Below, one piece after another: positions 39,124-48,950 of a DNA stretch of 64,000 nucleotides. Below the pieces are notes generated by a model, which did no database searches, was not told where the DNA came from, and saw only the letters and a program-made list of their open reading frames with translations. Source of the stretch: Gilliamella sp. wkB7 (GTDB lineage: Bacteria; Pseudomonadota; Gammaproteobacteria; Enterobacterales; Orbaceae); NCBI RefSeq assembly GCF_001693435.1, contig NZ_CM004509.1, positions 682,001 to 746,000 of the forward strand, written 5' to 3'. The translations under genes were made by a program, and so were the position numbers. Numbering within the stretch: the stretch's first letter is position 1; every line of letters starts with the position of its first letter.

Positions 39124-40839
39124 TTACTGCCAATATTTCTTCTTAGATGTTTTACCTATTCCTGGATTAAAGCTATTAGTTGGATCTAGCGCATGATAGA
39201 ATTTTTTCAAATCCTCATTAGCATGATACAAATGCCCAACATTATGCTCTGCTGGATATTGCGCTCCACGCTGATCAAGTATAGCTAACATCTCCTCTTC
39301 CACTTTACTGCAATCAGTACCTTTTTTAGCAATATAATCTTGATGGAATACAGAACAGAAAAAATGACCATAATACAATTTATAGATGAAATGCTGACTT
39401 ATACTTTCAGGTAACGTTTCGAACCAATCTTTATCATTGCGTCTTAAAGCAATATCCAACGCCACTAAATCCTCAACCGTTTTGGTATGCACATTACGAT
39501 ACACTGTAGCTGCGCCAGCAACGGCAAAACGGTGCAACATTGCAGCCTCCGCTTCTTTATTATTACAACGGAAATAACTGCCATCACGTTTTTCAGCGGT
39601 TGAACTATTATCAAAGTAGGATTTCAAAAATGCTTCAGCTTCGGCAATACCTTCATCTGACATTTTTAAAATCAAGTGATGTGCATAACGATCACGATAA
39701 TCACGCAGAGATTTTGGTAAATGATTTGGCCATAATTTACATACAGTTACTGCGAATTTATCGGAAAAGCTACCAGAAAAACAAGGAATTTTACTCATTA
39801 TTCGATCGACAAAATTCTTTAATGCATACATCTTTGGTATGGTATCGGTACCCAACTTTTGAATCGCCAAAAACAGATGTTTACCATATACTGCTGCTAT
39901 ATCAAACGCATCTCGGTGAATATACTCACCCGATACAGGCAAATTTTTAAATTGTCCTAAAATATGACGGCGAATATCATCCAATTCATTGGTATTATTC
40001 GTTCCAATATAAAACACCGCCGTATTTTCTTCTAAAGGAAACGTATCTAACCGAACAGCAAATACCATCAACCGCCCAGCACTGCCTGATGCTTCATAGT
40101 GACGAGCTGGATCAGCGTTATACCTTGCTGGTGTATCTGCATCGATTTGACGCACATGATCACAATAATCATGATCATGCCCCAAACCAGCATCTCGCTG
40201 AATATCTTTATCGGAATAATTATGATTTTGAAGATTTTGCAAAATGGTATCGGGATCATTACCTAATTCAATTCCTAAATGATTTACCAATTGCAACTTA
40301 CCTTGTGCATCAAGCTGAGCAAATACTGCCATTTGTGTATAAGCAGGACCGTGTTGAATCAGTGCGCCTCCTGAGTTATTGCATACTCCCCCCATCACCG
40401 ATGCCCCAATACAAGAGGAACCAATAACCGAGTGAGGACCTCGCTTATATTTTTTCAACTCTTTTTCTAAACGAAACAACGTACTACCAGGTAAACAGAC
40501 CACCTGTTCGCCATTTTCGATAACATTAATGCCATCCAAACGACGAGTACTAACAATTACAATTGGGCGATCATAATCATTACCGTCTGGTGTTGATCCC
40601 CCTGTTAATCCAGTATTTGCAGATTGAGTGATCACTATGACATCAGCTTCTACACACGCTTTTAATACATGCCACTGCTCAACGAGCGTACCGGGCAAAA
40701 CCACCGCCAACGCATCGCCTTTACCAAAACGAGCACCTTGACGGTAAAATAAGGTACGTGCAGGATCGGTTAATGTATGTTTCTTGCCCACAATGGATTG
40801 TAGTTTTTCAATAAACGCCGTTGTTTCGTTGCTGTTCAT
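39124..40839 (-). CDS. dld: Quinone-dependent D-lactate dehydrogenase
   Basis: This 571-residue peripheral-membrane FAD enzyme oxidises D-lactate to pyruvate and passes electrons to quinone. The FAD-binding domain shows VITQSANTGLTGGSTPDG and the glycine-rich IGSSCIGASVMGGVCNNSGG. The large C-terminal membrane-binding/cap domain includes HQDYIAKKGTD and AEHNVGHLYHA. Length equals E. coli Dld (571). I use the ATG at 40839 (MNSNETTAF) because an AGGA precedes it. The frame is open to 40878. Confidence 0.95.
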   Translation of the reverse strand: MNSNETTAFIEKLQSIVGKKHTLTDPARTLFYRQGARFGKGDALAVVLPGTLVEQWHVLKACVEADVIVITQSANTGLTGGSTPDGNDYDRPIVIVSTRRLDGINVIENGEQVVCLPGSTLFRLEKELKKYKRGPHSVIGSSCIGASVMGGVCNNSGGALIQHGPAYTQMAVFAQLDAQGKLQLVNHLGIELGNDPDTILQNLQNHNYSDKDIQRDAGLGHDHDYCDHVRQIDADTPARYNADPARHYEASGSAGRLMVFAVRLDTFPLEENTAVFYIGTNNTNELDDIRRHILGQFKNLPVSGEYIHRDAFDIAAVYGKHLFLAIQKLGTDTIPKMYALKNFVDRIMSKIPCFSGSFSDKFAVTVCKLWPNHLPKSLRDYRDRYAHHLILKMSDEGIAEAEAFLKSYFDNSSTAEKRDGSYFRCNNKEAEAAMLHRFAVAGAATVYRNVHTKTVEDLVALDIALRRNDKDWFETLPESISQHFIYKLYYGHFFCSVFHQDYIAKKGTDCSKVEEEMLAILDQRGAQYPAEHNVGHLYHANEDLKKFYHALDPTNSFNPGIGKTSKKKYWQ

Positions 40840-41996
40840 AGTCTTTTTTCCTATATAAAAAATTAAAAGATCACCCAAAATTGCAATTGATTATTTTATA
40901 ACCGCTAAAATAAATAAAATAGATACATATTGTGCTATTAAAGAAAAAGGAGAAAATAAAAGACATAATGAACAGATGAATCCAAAAATGTTGATAAAAA
41001 ATATTATCGTTATCGATAAACAAGACAATCGTGATGATGATCAGATTAGCTTAAAACATTTTGCCTAATAAAAAAGAGTATTCAAGCTGATACGTTGTAA
41101 TCACATAATAAAAAATATCAAAAATATTAACCTTATTTTTAGGATGACTAAATTTATAAAACAATTCTATCAGCAAATAAACCATCATTTATAAGACATG
41201 CTTATCCCCTATTATCTTTTTTCATAAATAGCTGTTACCAAGTTATCTTTAGATAGATTTGCTAACTTTCACTGCAATAAGTCATGCAATCTTGTGATTT
41301 TGAGATAACTCCCGATATTCAATTTTGCCAACAAAATATAATTAAAATTTGGTCTAAATATGATCAAAAAAGGATAAACAGATCTTGGATTTTATGGATT
41401 TTGTATTGAAGATTATTTAAGATTTTATATCTAGAAATTTCATTTTACTCAAACATACCCATAACCTGAAACTTTTTGACAAAATAACTGACAGCACAAC
41501 AGCAAAAAATACTTTTTAAAAGTATTACTAAGATAATGAATAGAATTTAGATAATATTGAATGATTAGATTTAAATGAATATAAAAATATAATTATATTA
41601 TCAGGTTACAATTTATTCTGTAAAAAATATTCAGGAGTCTATACCATTTCGTTATTAAAAACACAGTTTATAAGAGATAAGCTCAAAGGATATTAGTAAA
41701 AAGGTTAAGCCTTGTATTAGTTTGATCCGTTTTTAAATATTAAATTCATATAAAAAATTGAAACGGTATAGACTCCTGAATATTTTTTACAAATGCTGAA
41801 AGAGTATTTTTCATTATATTGTCGATAAAACATTCACTAAGGGATCATTACCCTAAGATCCAATTTAGCATACAAATCTTTCTAACTTTTTATTTCAATG
41901 TTTAACCAGTTTTTGCCTAAAGTTTCATTAATAGTTTGATTGGTAAACGTTGAACATTTCGGCTATAATTCTTTGCTTTAACGCCTGTAATAGCAT
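40840..41996. other. 1.16-kb non-coding region with a MITE-like element
   Basis: No gene is visible. The region contains the dld promoter side, a short relative of the 9.5-kb repeat (ACCTGAAACTTTTTGACAAA near 41465-41484) and a 171-bp inverted-repeat element (41620-41790). The rest is AT-rich. Confidence 0.55.
41620..41790. mobile_element. MITE-like element with 30-bp terminal inverted repeats
   Basis: The left end (41620-41649, starting GTAAAAAATATTCAGGAGTC) is the reverse complement of the right end (41761-41790) at 29 of 30 positions. The 111-bp interior has no coding potential. I could not find a clear target-site duplication, so a long hairpin RNA is an alternative reading. Confidence 0.55.
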
Positions 41997-43427
41997 ATGA
42001 AAACCCACTTTAATTTATCATTACTATCATCTATTTTATTAATATTAATGCCGTTTGATATCTATGCTGCAGATTTTAGTGGTCATGATTTGTCAATTTA
42101 TTGGGGTATTCCCTTTGTCGGAATTTTACTTTCAATTGCGTTAATGCCGCTGTTTTTACCACGGCTTTGGCATCATCATTATGGTAAAGTCACATTAGGC
42201 TGGACGCTGATATTTTTATTGTTTGCATTGGTAACGTTTGGCTGGCAAACAACGTTAAATTTAACAGCGCACGCCATTATTGCTGAGTTTATCCCTTTTA
42301 TTTTATTACTGCTGGCACTGTTTACAGTTTCGGGTGGGATTTTAATTAAAAGTGATATAGTAAGTACCCCAAAATTAAATGTTGGTTTGCTGGCAATAGG
42401 AACTCTGCTTGCATCAGTAATGGGCACAACAGGTGCAGCCATGCTAATGATTCGGCCTTTAATTAGAGCTAATCGTGATCGTCAACATGCCGTGCATATT
42501 GTTATTTTTTTCATCTTTTTAGTCGCCAATATTGGAGGCGGTCTTACACCACTGGGTGATCCTCCTTTGTTTATTGGTTTTTTAAAAGGTGTCGATTTTG
42601 GTTGGACAGTTCAACATATGCTGTTGCCTGTTTTGCTGACATCGAGCTTGTTATTGGCTATTTTTTATGTGATTGATCACAAATATTTTAGTCTACAATA
42701 TGGTAAATTGCCCGTAATGGCATCCACCTTTTCACATAGCAAATCAATTAAGATCTATGGGATTAAGAATGTATTTTTATTGATAGCAATTATTGCTAGT
42801 GTGCTTATGTCGGGCATTTGGCAATCATCCATTAGTTTTGAATTTTTAGAAGTTCATATTGCATTACCTAATTTAGTCCGCGACATCATTTTTGTGATAA
42901 TCACCATTACATCAGTGCTCATTACCCCGAAGCAAGTAAGAGCTGGAAATGAATTTAATTGGGATCCAATTATTGAGGTTGCTAAATTATTTTTAGGAAT
43001 TTTTATTACTATAGTGCCAGTACTAGCTATTTTAAGAGAGGGTCATGACGGTGCTTTGGCGCCCGTTGTTGCTTTGGTAAGTGATTCACAAAATGACCCA
43101 ATTAATAGTATGTATTTTTGGCTTTCAGGTTTGTTGTCAGGATTTTTAGATAATGCGCCCACTTATTTAGTCTTTTTTAATTTAGCCTCTGGCGATGCCG
43201 AACTTTTAATGACCACACTTGAAAAAACTTTACTTGCAATTTCAATGGGGTCGGTTTTTATGGGAGCACTTAGCTATATCGGTAACGCCCCTAACTTTAT
43301 GGTTAAAAGTATTGCAACCCAAAGCAAAATCATTATGCCTAGCTTTTTTGGTTATATGAAATGGTCAATTGGTATTTTGATTCCAGTATTTATAATAGAT
43401 AATTTAATCTTTTTTGTACTGTTCTAA
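41997..43427 (+). CDS. Sodium:proton antiporter-like membrane protein (NhaD/ion transporter superfamily)
   Basis: This 476-residue inner-membrane protein has about 12 hydrophobic segments after a signal-like N-terminus. It shows conserved ion-transporter-superfamily loops: GTTGAAMLMIRPLI, NIGGGLTPLGDPPLFIGFLKGV and SGFLDNAPTYLVFF, then GNAPNFMVKSIA. These match NhaD-like Na+/H+ antiporters and related anion permeases (CitMHS/ArsB group). The exact ion is not determinable. It stands alone between the MITE-like element and the rhamnose locus. Confidence 0.75.
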   Translation: MKTHFNLSLLSSILLILMPFDIYAADFSGHDLSIYWGIPFVGILLSIALMPLFLPRLWHHHYGKVTLGWTLIFLLFALVTFGWQTTLNLTAHAIIAEFIPFILLLLALFTVSGGILIKSDIVSTPKLNVGLLAIGTLLASVMGTTGAAMLMIRPLIRANRDRQHAVHIVIFFIFLVANIGGGLTPLGDPPLFIGFLKGVDFGWTVQHMLLPVLLTSSLLLAIFYVIDHKYFSLQYGKLPVMASTFSHSKSIKIYGIKNVFLLIAIIASVLMSGIWQSSISFEFLEVHIALPNLVRDIIFVIITITSVLITPKQVRAGNEFNWDPIIEVAKLFLGIFITIVPVLAILREGHDGALAPVVALVSDSQNDPINSMYFWLSGLLSGFLDNAPTYLVFFNLASGDAELLMTTLEKTLLAISMGSVFMGALSYIGNAPNFMVKSIATQSKIIMPSFFGYMKWSIGILIPVFIIDNLIFFVLF

Positions 43428-43449
43428 ATTAACTTTGCCAATCATCTTT

Positions 43450-43845
43450 TTAACCAAAATAAAAGCTAGCATCATCTAAATTAACTTTACCACTGAGATC
43501 GACCAGTGGTTGTATTGAAAAAGCGGCATAAGAGTGATTGGCTAACTCATATTTACCGTCTAAACTAATTGAGATTCGACTATTCACTCTCCACCGTTCG
43601 CCATATTTGACATCTAAATCTTTTTTACTGTCATTTTAATAGATGGTTGATATTTTTCATTTGTAGCATCAATATTGAATTCACCCTCACCCTTTAACTT
43701 AAGTGTACCTTGTTCTGTCTACCATTCAAATGATGCAGGTGTTGGAAGCAAATATAAACATCAGCCTGCAACGACAATTTTTAGCTACATAGACCTCTCC
43801 TTTTAAATTATCAAAATAACCTTTAGTACGCTTACTTATCTTCTT
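43450..43845 (-). pseudogene. Decayed exported-protein gene beside the rhamnoside locus
   Basis: Reverse-strand pieces join into one product: LSLQADVYLLPTPASFEW, then after a TAG TEQGTLKLKGEGEFNID, then after an A-tract frameshift (T6 at 43621-43626 where seven are needed) DVKYGERWRVNSRISISLDG and ending DDASFYFG at 43450. The first part looks like a signal-peptide end, and the body is beta-rich with aromatic termini, so an outer-membrane porin-like protein is possible. I cannot name the family. At least two frameshifts and one stop show it is dead. The upstream limit is approximate. Confidence 0.55.
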
Positions 43846-45193
43846 ATTCACTTTCATTTAATCGTTTGGCATCAAGTTCTGCACAGATGGACGCATAAAT
43901 GTCATCAAGTTTGTAAAATTTACCAATCCAAAACATAGAAGCTATGATTAAAATTGCAGGTAGATAGAGGTAGCAAAGCTTGATGGCAAAAAGTGCACTT
44001 GGTACTTGTTCTGCATTAGCGATATAACCACCAGAAGAGAGTAAAAAGCCTGTAATTGCACCCGCACCTGCCATCGCAACCTTACCTAAAAAACCGTTTA
44101 TAGAGGTTAAGATACCGGCAGTATTAATGCCTGTTTTCCAGACGCCATAATCAACAGGATCGGCTTGCATTGAAAAATAGATCGCTAAACGTTGACCTGC
44201 TCCAATCGATAAAATCACCGCACCAATTATTAAGCCAAGATGATTAATGCCTGATAGCATCATAATCCCCATTCCAACTAAATTAATGGTGCTAGCAAAT
44301 AGGTAAATATGGCGTTTTTTAAGACGATTAGCTAAGAAAGGAACGGTGAGCGTTCCAAGTAATGGTACAAAAGTTGATACACCTGCAATAATGGCGGTTA
44401 ATTCAGTGCTTTGGACATAATAATTGAAAAAATAAACTAACGCGCCCGTTTGTAAAAAGAATGCTCCCCACATGAGAAAGATATTGAAAGCAAATACTTT
44501 CCAAGGGGTATTATTTTTTAAACCTTGCCATGCTCGTGTTAGCGTCATTTTATCTTGGGTTATTGAGATTTTTTCTTCAACATTTTTAAAACTGACAATT
44601 AAAAAGAAAGTTGCAATGCCACCAAAAATGATTGCAGTATATAAAAAACCATGATTTTGATTACCATTACCTAGTGTTGCAACTAAAGGTAATGTTGCCA
44701 CCGCAACAATGGTTGATCCTAACGATCCTAATAAAATTCTTACTGAGGATAATGTTGTACGTTCTAAGGAGTCCGCCGTTAAAAACGGTAACATTGCACT
44801 AAAAGGAATATTAACAATGGTGTAGATAAATGACAGACACAAGTAGGTCACAAATGCATAGATAAGTTTACCTGTGGTGCCAAAATCAGGCACATAAAAT
44901 ACCAACACACATAGTATACCAAAAGGAACTGCGCCGATTAATAACCATGGGCGACAACGTCCCCAACGGGTTGATGTATTATCAATGATAAGCCCCATTA
45001 ATACGTCAGCGACACCATCAACCAATCGGGTAACTAAAAACATAATACCAACATAGTAAGCGGGAAGTTCCATTACATCGGTATAAAAATACATAAGATA
45101 CAATGAAATTAATTGCCATACTAAGTTACAGGATAAATCAGCAATCCCATAACCAATTCGTTGTTGCCAAAGTTTAAATATTGAATGCATCAT
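43844..45193 (-). CDS. GPH-family glycoside/hexuronide:cation symporter
   Basis: This 449-residue inner-membrane transporter has 12 predicted helices in the MelB/YicJ/YihO pattern. The N-terminus is RIGYGIADLSCNLVWQLISLYLMYFYTD, followed by the GPH motif DGVADVLMGLIIDNTSTRWGRCRPWLL. KTGINTAGILTSI lies late in the protein. The family couples Na+ or H+ to uptake of glycosides. Adjacent to a cytoplasmic rhamnosidase, it most likely imports rhamnosides or short pectic oligosaccharides. AAGGA before ATG-ATG at 45193 sets the start. The frame extends to 45271, inside the preceding gene. Confidence 0.85.
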   Translation of the reverse strand: MMHSIFKLWQQRIGYGIADLSCNLVWQLISLYLMYFYTDVMELPAYYVGIMFLVTRLVDGVADVLMGLIIDNTSTRWGRCRPWLLIGAVPFGILCVLVFYVPDFGTTGKLIYAFVTYLCLSFIYTIVNIPFSAMLPFLTADSLERTTLSSVRILLGSLGSTIVAVATLPLVATLGNGNQNHGFLYTAIIFGGIATFFLIVSFKNVEEKISITQDKMTLTRAWQGLKNNTPWKVFAFNIFLMWGAFFLQTGALVYFFNYYVQSTELTAIIAGVSTFVPLLGTLTVPFLANRLKKRHIYLFASTINLVGMGIMMLSGINHLGLIIGAVILSIGAGQRLAIYFSMQADPVDYGVWKTGINTAGILTSINGFLGKVAMAGAGAITGFLLSSGGYIANAEQVPSALFAIKLCYLYLPAILIIASMFWIGKFYKLDDIYASICAELDAKRLNESE

Positions 45194-45221
45194 TTTAAGA
45201 TCCTTTAATAATATTGATTGG

Positions 45222-46790
45222 TTAAAGAGAGTGTTGACGAATAAACCAAGCAGGTGTACAGCTCCATGCATGGCAGTAACTGTTAATTATTTTGTTTCCG
45301 TAAGGTGAATAATTGAGATCGTTGGGATCAAAAAGTTCCCAAAAAGTGTCAGCGCCATATTCAACCATTTTTCCCCAATAGGCTTTAATTTCGTCTATCG
45401 CCTGTTTTGTCATACCGACTTTTAATAAAGCTAAAATATAGTGATGACGTAAGTAAGGTGTGTTCATGCCGATATCAGGAGGAGTTAATAGCAACTTATT
45501 CATCAATTTTTGCTGATGGTTACGATCCCCTACATCAGCAAGAATCATCCAAATTTGCGTTGCATAGCTAACTTGATGTTGCGCTCCACTTATGTAAAAT
45601 CCTGATTTGTCATCCCATAGTTGGTCGGCAGCGTGTTTAACAAAATCCAATTTTTGTTGTAAATTTGAGGATATTTCTGGTTGAAAGGTTTGAGATAGCT
45701 TTATCGCTTTATCTAAACAATAAATTAAAACACCTTGTGAAGCACCTTGTTTATTGAGTTTTTCATGCCAATCAATAAATGACCACCAGTCATCACTATC
45801 AACTACTAGCCCATATTCATCACAACGTTTTAGCGCGATGTCGATCTGTTGTAAGGCTATAGGCCATAATTCTTTGACCGTATTATGATCACTTGTTGCC
45901 ATGAAATAGTCATATAAGACATCAATGTAAAACAACGAATAATCAAATAAGAACGTATCATCAGCAATAATTTGTGGTTTGACAAAAATATTAGCCGAAA
46001 CCATTCCATCTTCTCGCCTATGGCTTGCAAACAAATATAAGCAACGGCGAACAAGGTCATGTTGTTTAAATGTAACATTGTTGACTAAAGCTTGAAGTCG
46101 TAGGTCTCCTAACCACAATCGTCTATCTCGTTTAGGGCCATCTTCAAACACTTCTTGCATACAGTTTCGCAATGTGTGCACTGATACTTGATCTATTTTA
46201 GCCAGTTGAGGATCTTGTGTTTGACATTCAATACAGTATTTAGGTGCTGAACTTACCGTTTTAAACTCGAGATCTTTAAACGTCAAATTGTATTTAGGCG
46301 ATAGTGAAACAATCTCTATTTTCAAATAGCGAAAACAGTAACGTCTGGATAAGCTTATTTGTGCAGGTAGCACATCAATGTATTCATCGTGTTCTTGTAA
46401 CCAACTTTTACTTAACCATCCTTGATATTGACTAAATGGCTCTGCAAGTTCACCTAAAGTTTCCACAAAGGTGAACTTGATATGTGCAGGAGCATCGGGA
46501 GGACTTCCTACCGCATCACACAAAAAAGATAAATACCCAACACCATGTTGTCCAAAATCAATAATAAAACTTTCGCCAGTTTGAAAGCTTTGATTGAAAT
46601 AAACTGTCGCAGGGCTAATGACCTTAGCCGACCATCCATGAACCGCTTTAGGATCATTGACTAATGAGATGATATTTTGTGCTTTGATGATTGTTTGATG
46701 AATTGTGGGTAATAAATTTTCGGCTTTAGAAATAAACGTTATGTCTCGAATCATAACAAGATCATCATTTTTTTGCATCGCTTGTGACAT
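45222..46790 (-). CDS. Alpha-L-rhamnosidase (GH78-like), cytoplasmic
   Basis: This 522-residue protein matches GH78-type rhamnosidases. A beta-sandwich region (SFIIDFGQHGVGYLSF, RYCFRYLKIE) precedes an (alpha/alpha)6 barrel with FEDGPKRDRRLWLGDLRLQ, equivalent to the family's EDGxxRD acid segment. DDWWSFIDWHEKLNKQG and the late DTFWELFDP, a likely catalytic Glu, follow. There is no signal peptide, so it acts on imported substrate. The ATG at 46790 has an ideal AAGGAGA 6 nt upstream, hence this start rather than 46901. It forms an operon with the GPH symporter 28 bp downstream. Confidence 0.82.
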   Translation of the reverse strand: MSQAMQKNDDLVMIRDITFISKAENLLPTIHQTIIKAQNIISLVNDPKAVHGWSAKVISPATVYFNQSFQTGESFIIDFGQHGVGYLSFLCDAVGSPPDAPAHIKFTFVETLGELAEPFSQYQGWLSKSWLQEHDEYIDVLPAQISLSRRYCFRYLKIEIVSLSPKYNLTFKDLEFKTVSSAPKYCIECQTQDPQLAKIDQVSVHTLRNCMQEVFEDGPKRDRRLWLGDLRLQALVNNVTFKQHDLVRRCLYLFASHRREDGMVSANIFVKPQIIADDTFLFDYSLFYIDVLYDYFMATSDHNTVKELWPIALQQIDIALKRCDEYGLVVDSDDWWSFIDWHEKLNKQGASQGVLIYCLDKAIKLSQTFQPEISSNLQQKLDFVKHAADQLWDDKSGFYISGAQHQVSYATQIWMILADVGDRNHQQKLMNKLLLTPPDIGMNTPYLRHHYILALLKVGMTKQAIDEIKAYWGKMVEYGADTFWELFDPNDLNYSPYGNKIINSYCHAWSCTPAWFIRQHSL

Positions 46791-46849
46791 AGTCTTCTCC
46801 TTTAAAATATCTATTTTTAGGAGTATAGCTATGCGGTGCTTAAGGCAGC

Positions 46850-46897
46850 TACTTTGACACTGCCAGATTAGCGGTATAAATGGCAGTAGTAAAAAGA
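46850..46897. promoter_or_regulatory. Probable RhaS-type operator upstream of the rhamnosidase operon
   Basis: ACTGCCA (46859-46865) and TGGCAGT (46881-46887) form an inverted repeat with a 15-bp gap. The flanks extend the match (TTTGACACTGCCA versus TTTTACTACTGCCA on the other strand). The same TGCCA-N15-TGGCA layout lies upstream of rhaB. RhaS/RhaR proteins are known to bind long inverted half-sites. Confidence 0.55.
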
Positions 46898-46976
46898 TCA
46901 TTAAGTGTCAGTTCACATTTTTAGAATTATTATTTTTAAATGGAAAGTTAATTACATTATTGTATGAGGAGTGAAA

Positions 46977-47042
46977 GTGAAAATAATTTTAACAATCATT
47001 ACGGCTACACCTTTTTTAACTCTGCATTTTCACTCAGCATAA
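46977..47042 (+). CDS. Possible 21-residue leader peptide
   Basis: A GTG codon is preceded by AGGAG at 5-6 nt and opens a 21-codon frame (MKIILTIITATPFLTLHFHSA) ending 33 bp before the first AraC gene. It is hydrophobic and rich in Thr/Ile. The strong ribosome site is the only real evidence. It could also be chance. Confidence 0.3.
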   Translation: MKIILTIITATPFLTLHFHSA

Positions 47043-47075
47043 TTAGAATTAATTAAAAGAAGTTAGGTAAGCATT

Positions 47076-47900
47076 ATGAACCATTTAAAAATCATTACTT
47101 ATTTTAATTCTGAATTAGATAAATTAGCACTGTATAAAAGTGATCCAGAAGATAATAGTTGTGAGCATAACCATGAGTTTGATGAGCTGGTCATTGTAGA
47201 GCAAGGCCATGGACTGCACGTTATTAATGGTAAACCTTTATTTATTCAACAAGGTGATGTGTTTTTAGTACGTTGCCATGATTATCATTTCTATGATGAT
47301 CTGGGCACTTTAAAACTGACAAATATCTTGATTAATCCTCGTCGAAAATTTATGTTTTTGGATAAGATAGAAATGTTATTAAATCGAATTTCCGCAAGTG
47401 ATTTAAATTCTTATGTTTGGTTAGCACCTAGCCTAAGAAAAGAGTGTAATGCTGTTATCGATCAAATGTTCGATTTGCAAAACTCATTAGAGTATCGTGA
47501 ATTTTTATTTTTTAAATTAATTACCATTATTGATCAATCACAACGGCAAGCACAAAAAAATAACACACGTTATAAGCTTCACCTTCTGCTTAATCATTTA
47601 CAAGAAAACTGCTTTGATGAATATGATTGGCATACTATTGCTCAACATTTTCATTTAACGCTTAGAACAATGTTCAGGCATATTAAACAAGCAACAGGTT
47701 TAACACCAGAAAACTACATCAAACGACTAAGATTATTATCCGCACGCTCAAAAATTCGTGAAAGTGATATGACCATTACTGAAATATCTTTACTTTGCGG
47801 TTTTATCAATAGTACTCATTTTACAACGTTATATAAAAAAACATTTGGTATTACACCAAGTGAAGAAAGGAAAATCGGTAAACAAAATTCAGTTGATTAA
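47076..47900 (+). CDS. AraC-family regulator (RhaS/RhaR-like), first of three
   Basis: This 274-residue regulator has an N-terminal cupin sensor (CEHNHEFDELVIVEQGHGLHVING, IQQGDVFLVRCHDYHFY) and a C-terminal double HTH (WHTIAQHFHLTLRTMFRHIKQATG, then ITEISLLCGFINSTHFTTLYKKTFGITP). This is the RhaS/RhaR architecture, which responds to L-rhamnose. It is divergent from the GH78-symporter operon, with the operator at 46850-46897 between them, so it most likely controls rhamnoside uptake and hydrolysis. Confidence 0.85.
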   Translation: MNHLKIITYFNSELDKLALYKSDPEDNSCEHNHEFDELVIVEQGHGLHVINGKPLFIQQGDVFLVRCHDYHFYDDLGTLKLTNILINPRRKFMFLDKIEMLLNRISASDLNSYVWLAPSLRKECNAVIDQMFDLQNSLEYREFLFFKLITIIDQSQRQAQKNNTRYKLHLLLNHLQENCFDEYDWHTIAQHFHLTLRTMFRHIKQATGLTPENYIKRLRLLSARSKIRESDMTITEISLLCGFINSTHFTTLYKKTFGITPSEERKIGKQNSVD

Positions 47901-48069
47901 GCTAATAATTAATAGCTCAGCTTGTAAGTTTAATAGGTTGTCAAAAGTGTGAGTCTTCGCACAAATTTGATAAAAAGTCCAAACTTCCTATAAATTACAG
48001 CCAAAAAAAGATTTTCCATGTCCAGATATTAAAGGTCAGATAAGATTTTACTCTTAGAATATAGATATA

Positions 48070-48921
48070 ATGATTAGTAAATCGATGAGGTCATCTATGA
48101 TTCAGAAGCTACTTGATAAGGATTTTTTTGTTTCTAGTGAGCAAAACATCACCCTTGAACCTCGAGCACCACAACCCGTATATCCTGAACATACTCATAA
48201 TTTTAATGAAATTGTTATTGTTACAAAGGGTTCGGGTAAACATATTTTAAATGGTCAGCTTTTTGACCTTTATCCAGGCATGATGTTTTATATTCATGCT
48301 AGTGATTGCCATTTATACGAAAACGTTAATAATCTACATTTAACAAATATCTTATATAGACAGCCCGATAAATTCAATTTCATCAATGGCATTGGCGAAT
48401 TAATACCTACTCAAAATTCTAGCCAATCGCACTATTTTGTAGACAAAAAATGTAACCAACATGTGCAAACCATTTTGAATCAACTCAATCAAGTTAATGA
48501 ACAGCCAAATCCTATTCAGGAAAGCCTTTTTTTACAGCTACTTTTGTTATTTAAACAAAATCAGTATGTGAATCAGGGATCAGGTTCGACAGATACTCGA
48601 GTTAAACAGTTATTACACTGGCTACAAATTCATTTTAAAGAAACCATTGATTGGGATAAGATCACTCAACAATTTTCACTGTCACTGCGCTCTTTTCATC
48701 GCCACATGAAAAACCAATTAGGTATTACTCCTCAAAAATATTTAATAAAATTACGTTTAGCAGAGGCCTATAGCCAATTAATATATACTAGTAAATCAAT
48801 TACCGAAATTGCTCAGGAATGTGGATTTAATGATAGCGCCTACTTTTCAACATGTTTTAAACAAGAGTTTAAAGTTGGTCCACAAATATTACGTAATGAT
48901 CCAGAAAAACGTTATCATTAA
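48070..48921 (+). CDS. AraC-family regulator (RhaS/RhaR-like), second of three
   Basis: This 283-residue paralogue of its neighbours has the cupin motif EHTHNFNEIVIVTKGSGKHILNGQ and LYPGMMFYIHASDCH, then two HTHs (WDKITQQFSLSLRSFHRHMKNQLG; ITEIAQECGFNDSAYFSTCFKQEF). The start could also be the ATG at 48097 (MIQKLL). Its stop overlaps the ATG at 48921, so it is co-transcribed with the third regulator, like the rhaS-rhaR pair of E. coli. Which one equals RhaS or RhaR is not resolved. Confidence 0.85.
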   Translation: MISKSMRSSMIQKLLDKDFFVSSEQNITLEPRAPQPVYPEHTHNFNEIVIVTKGSGKHILNGQLFDLYPGMMFYIHASDCHLYENVNNLHLTNILYRQPDKFNFINGIGELIPTQNSSQSHYFVDKKCNQHVQTILNQLNQVNEQPNPIQESLFLQLLLLFKQNQYVNQGSGSTDTRVKQLLHWLQIHFKETIDWDKITQQFSLSLRSFHRHMKNQLGITPQKYLIKLRLAEAYSQLIYTSKSITEIAQECGFNDSAYFSTCFKQEFKVGPQILRNDPEKRYH

Positions 48922-48950
48922 TGGCTATACACGGACGTCAGGAACAGGTT

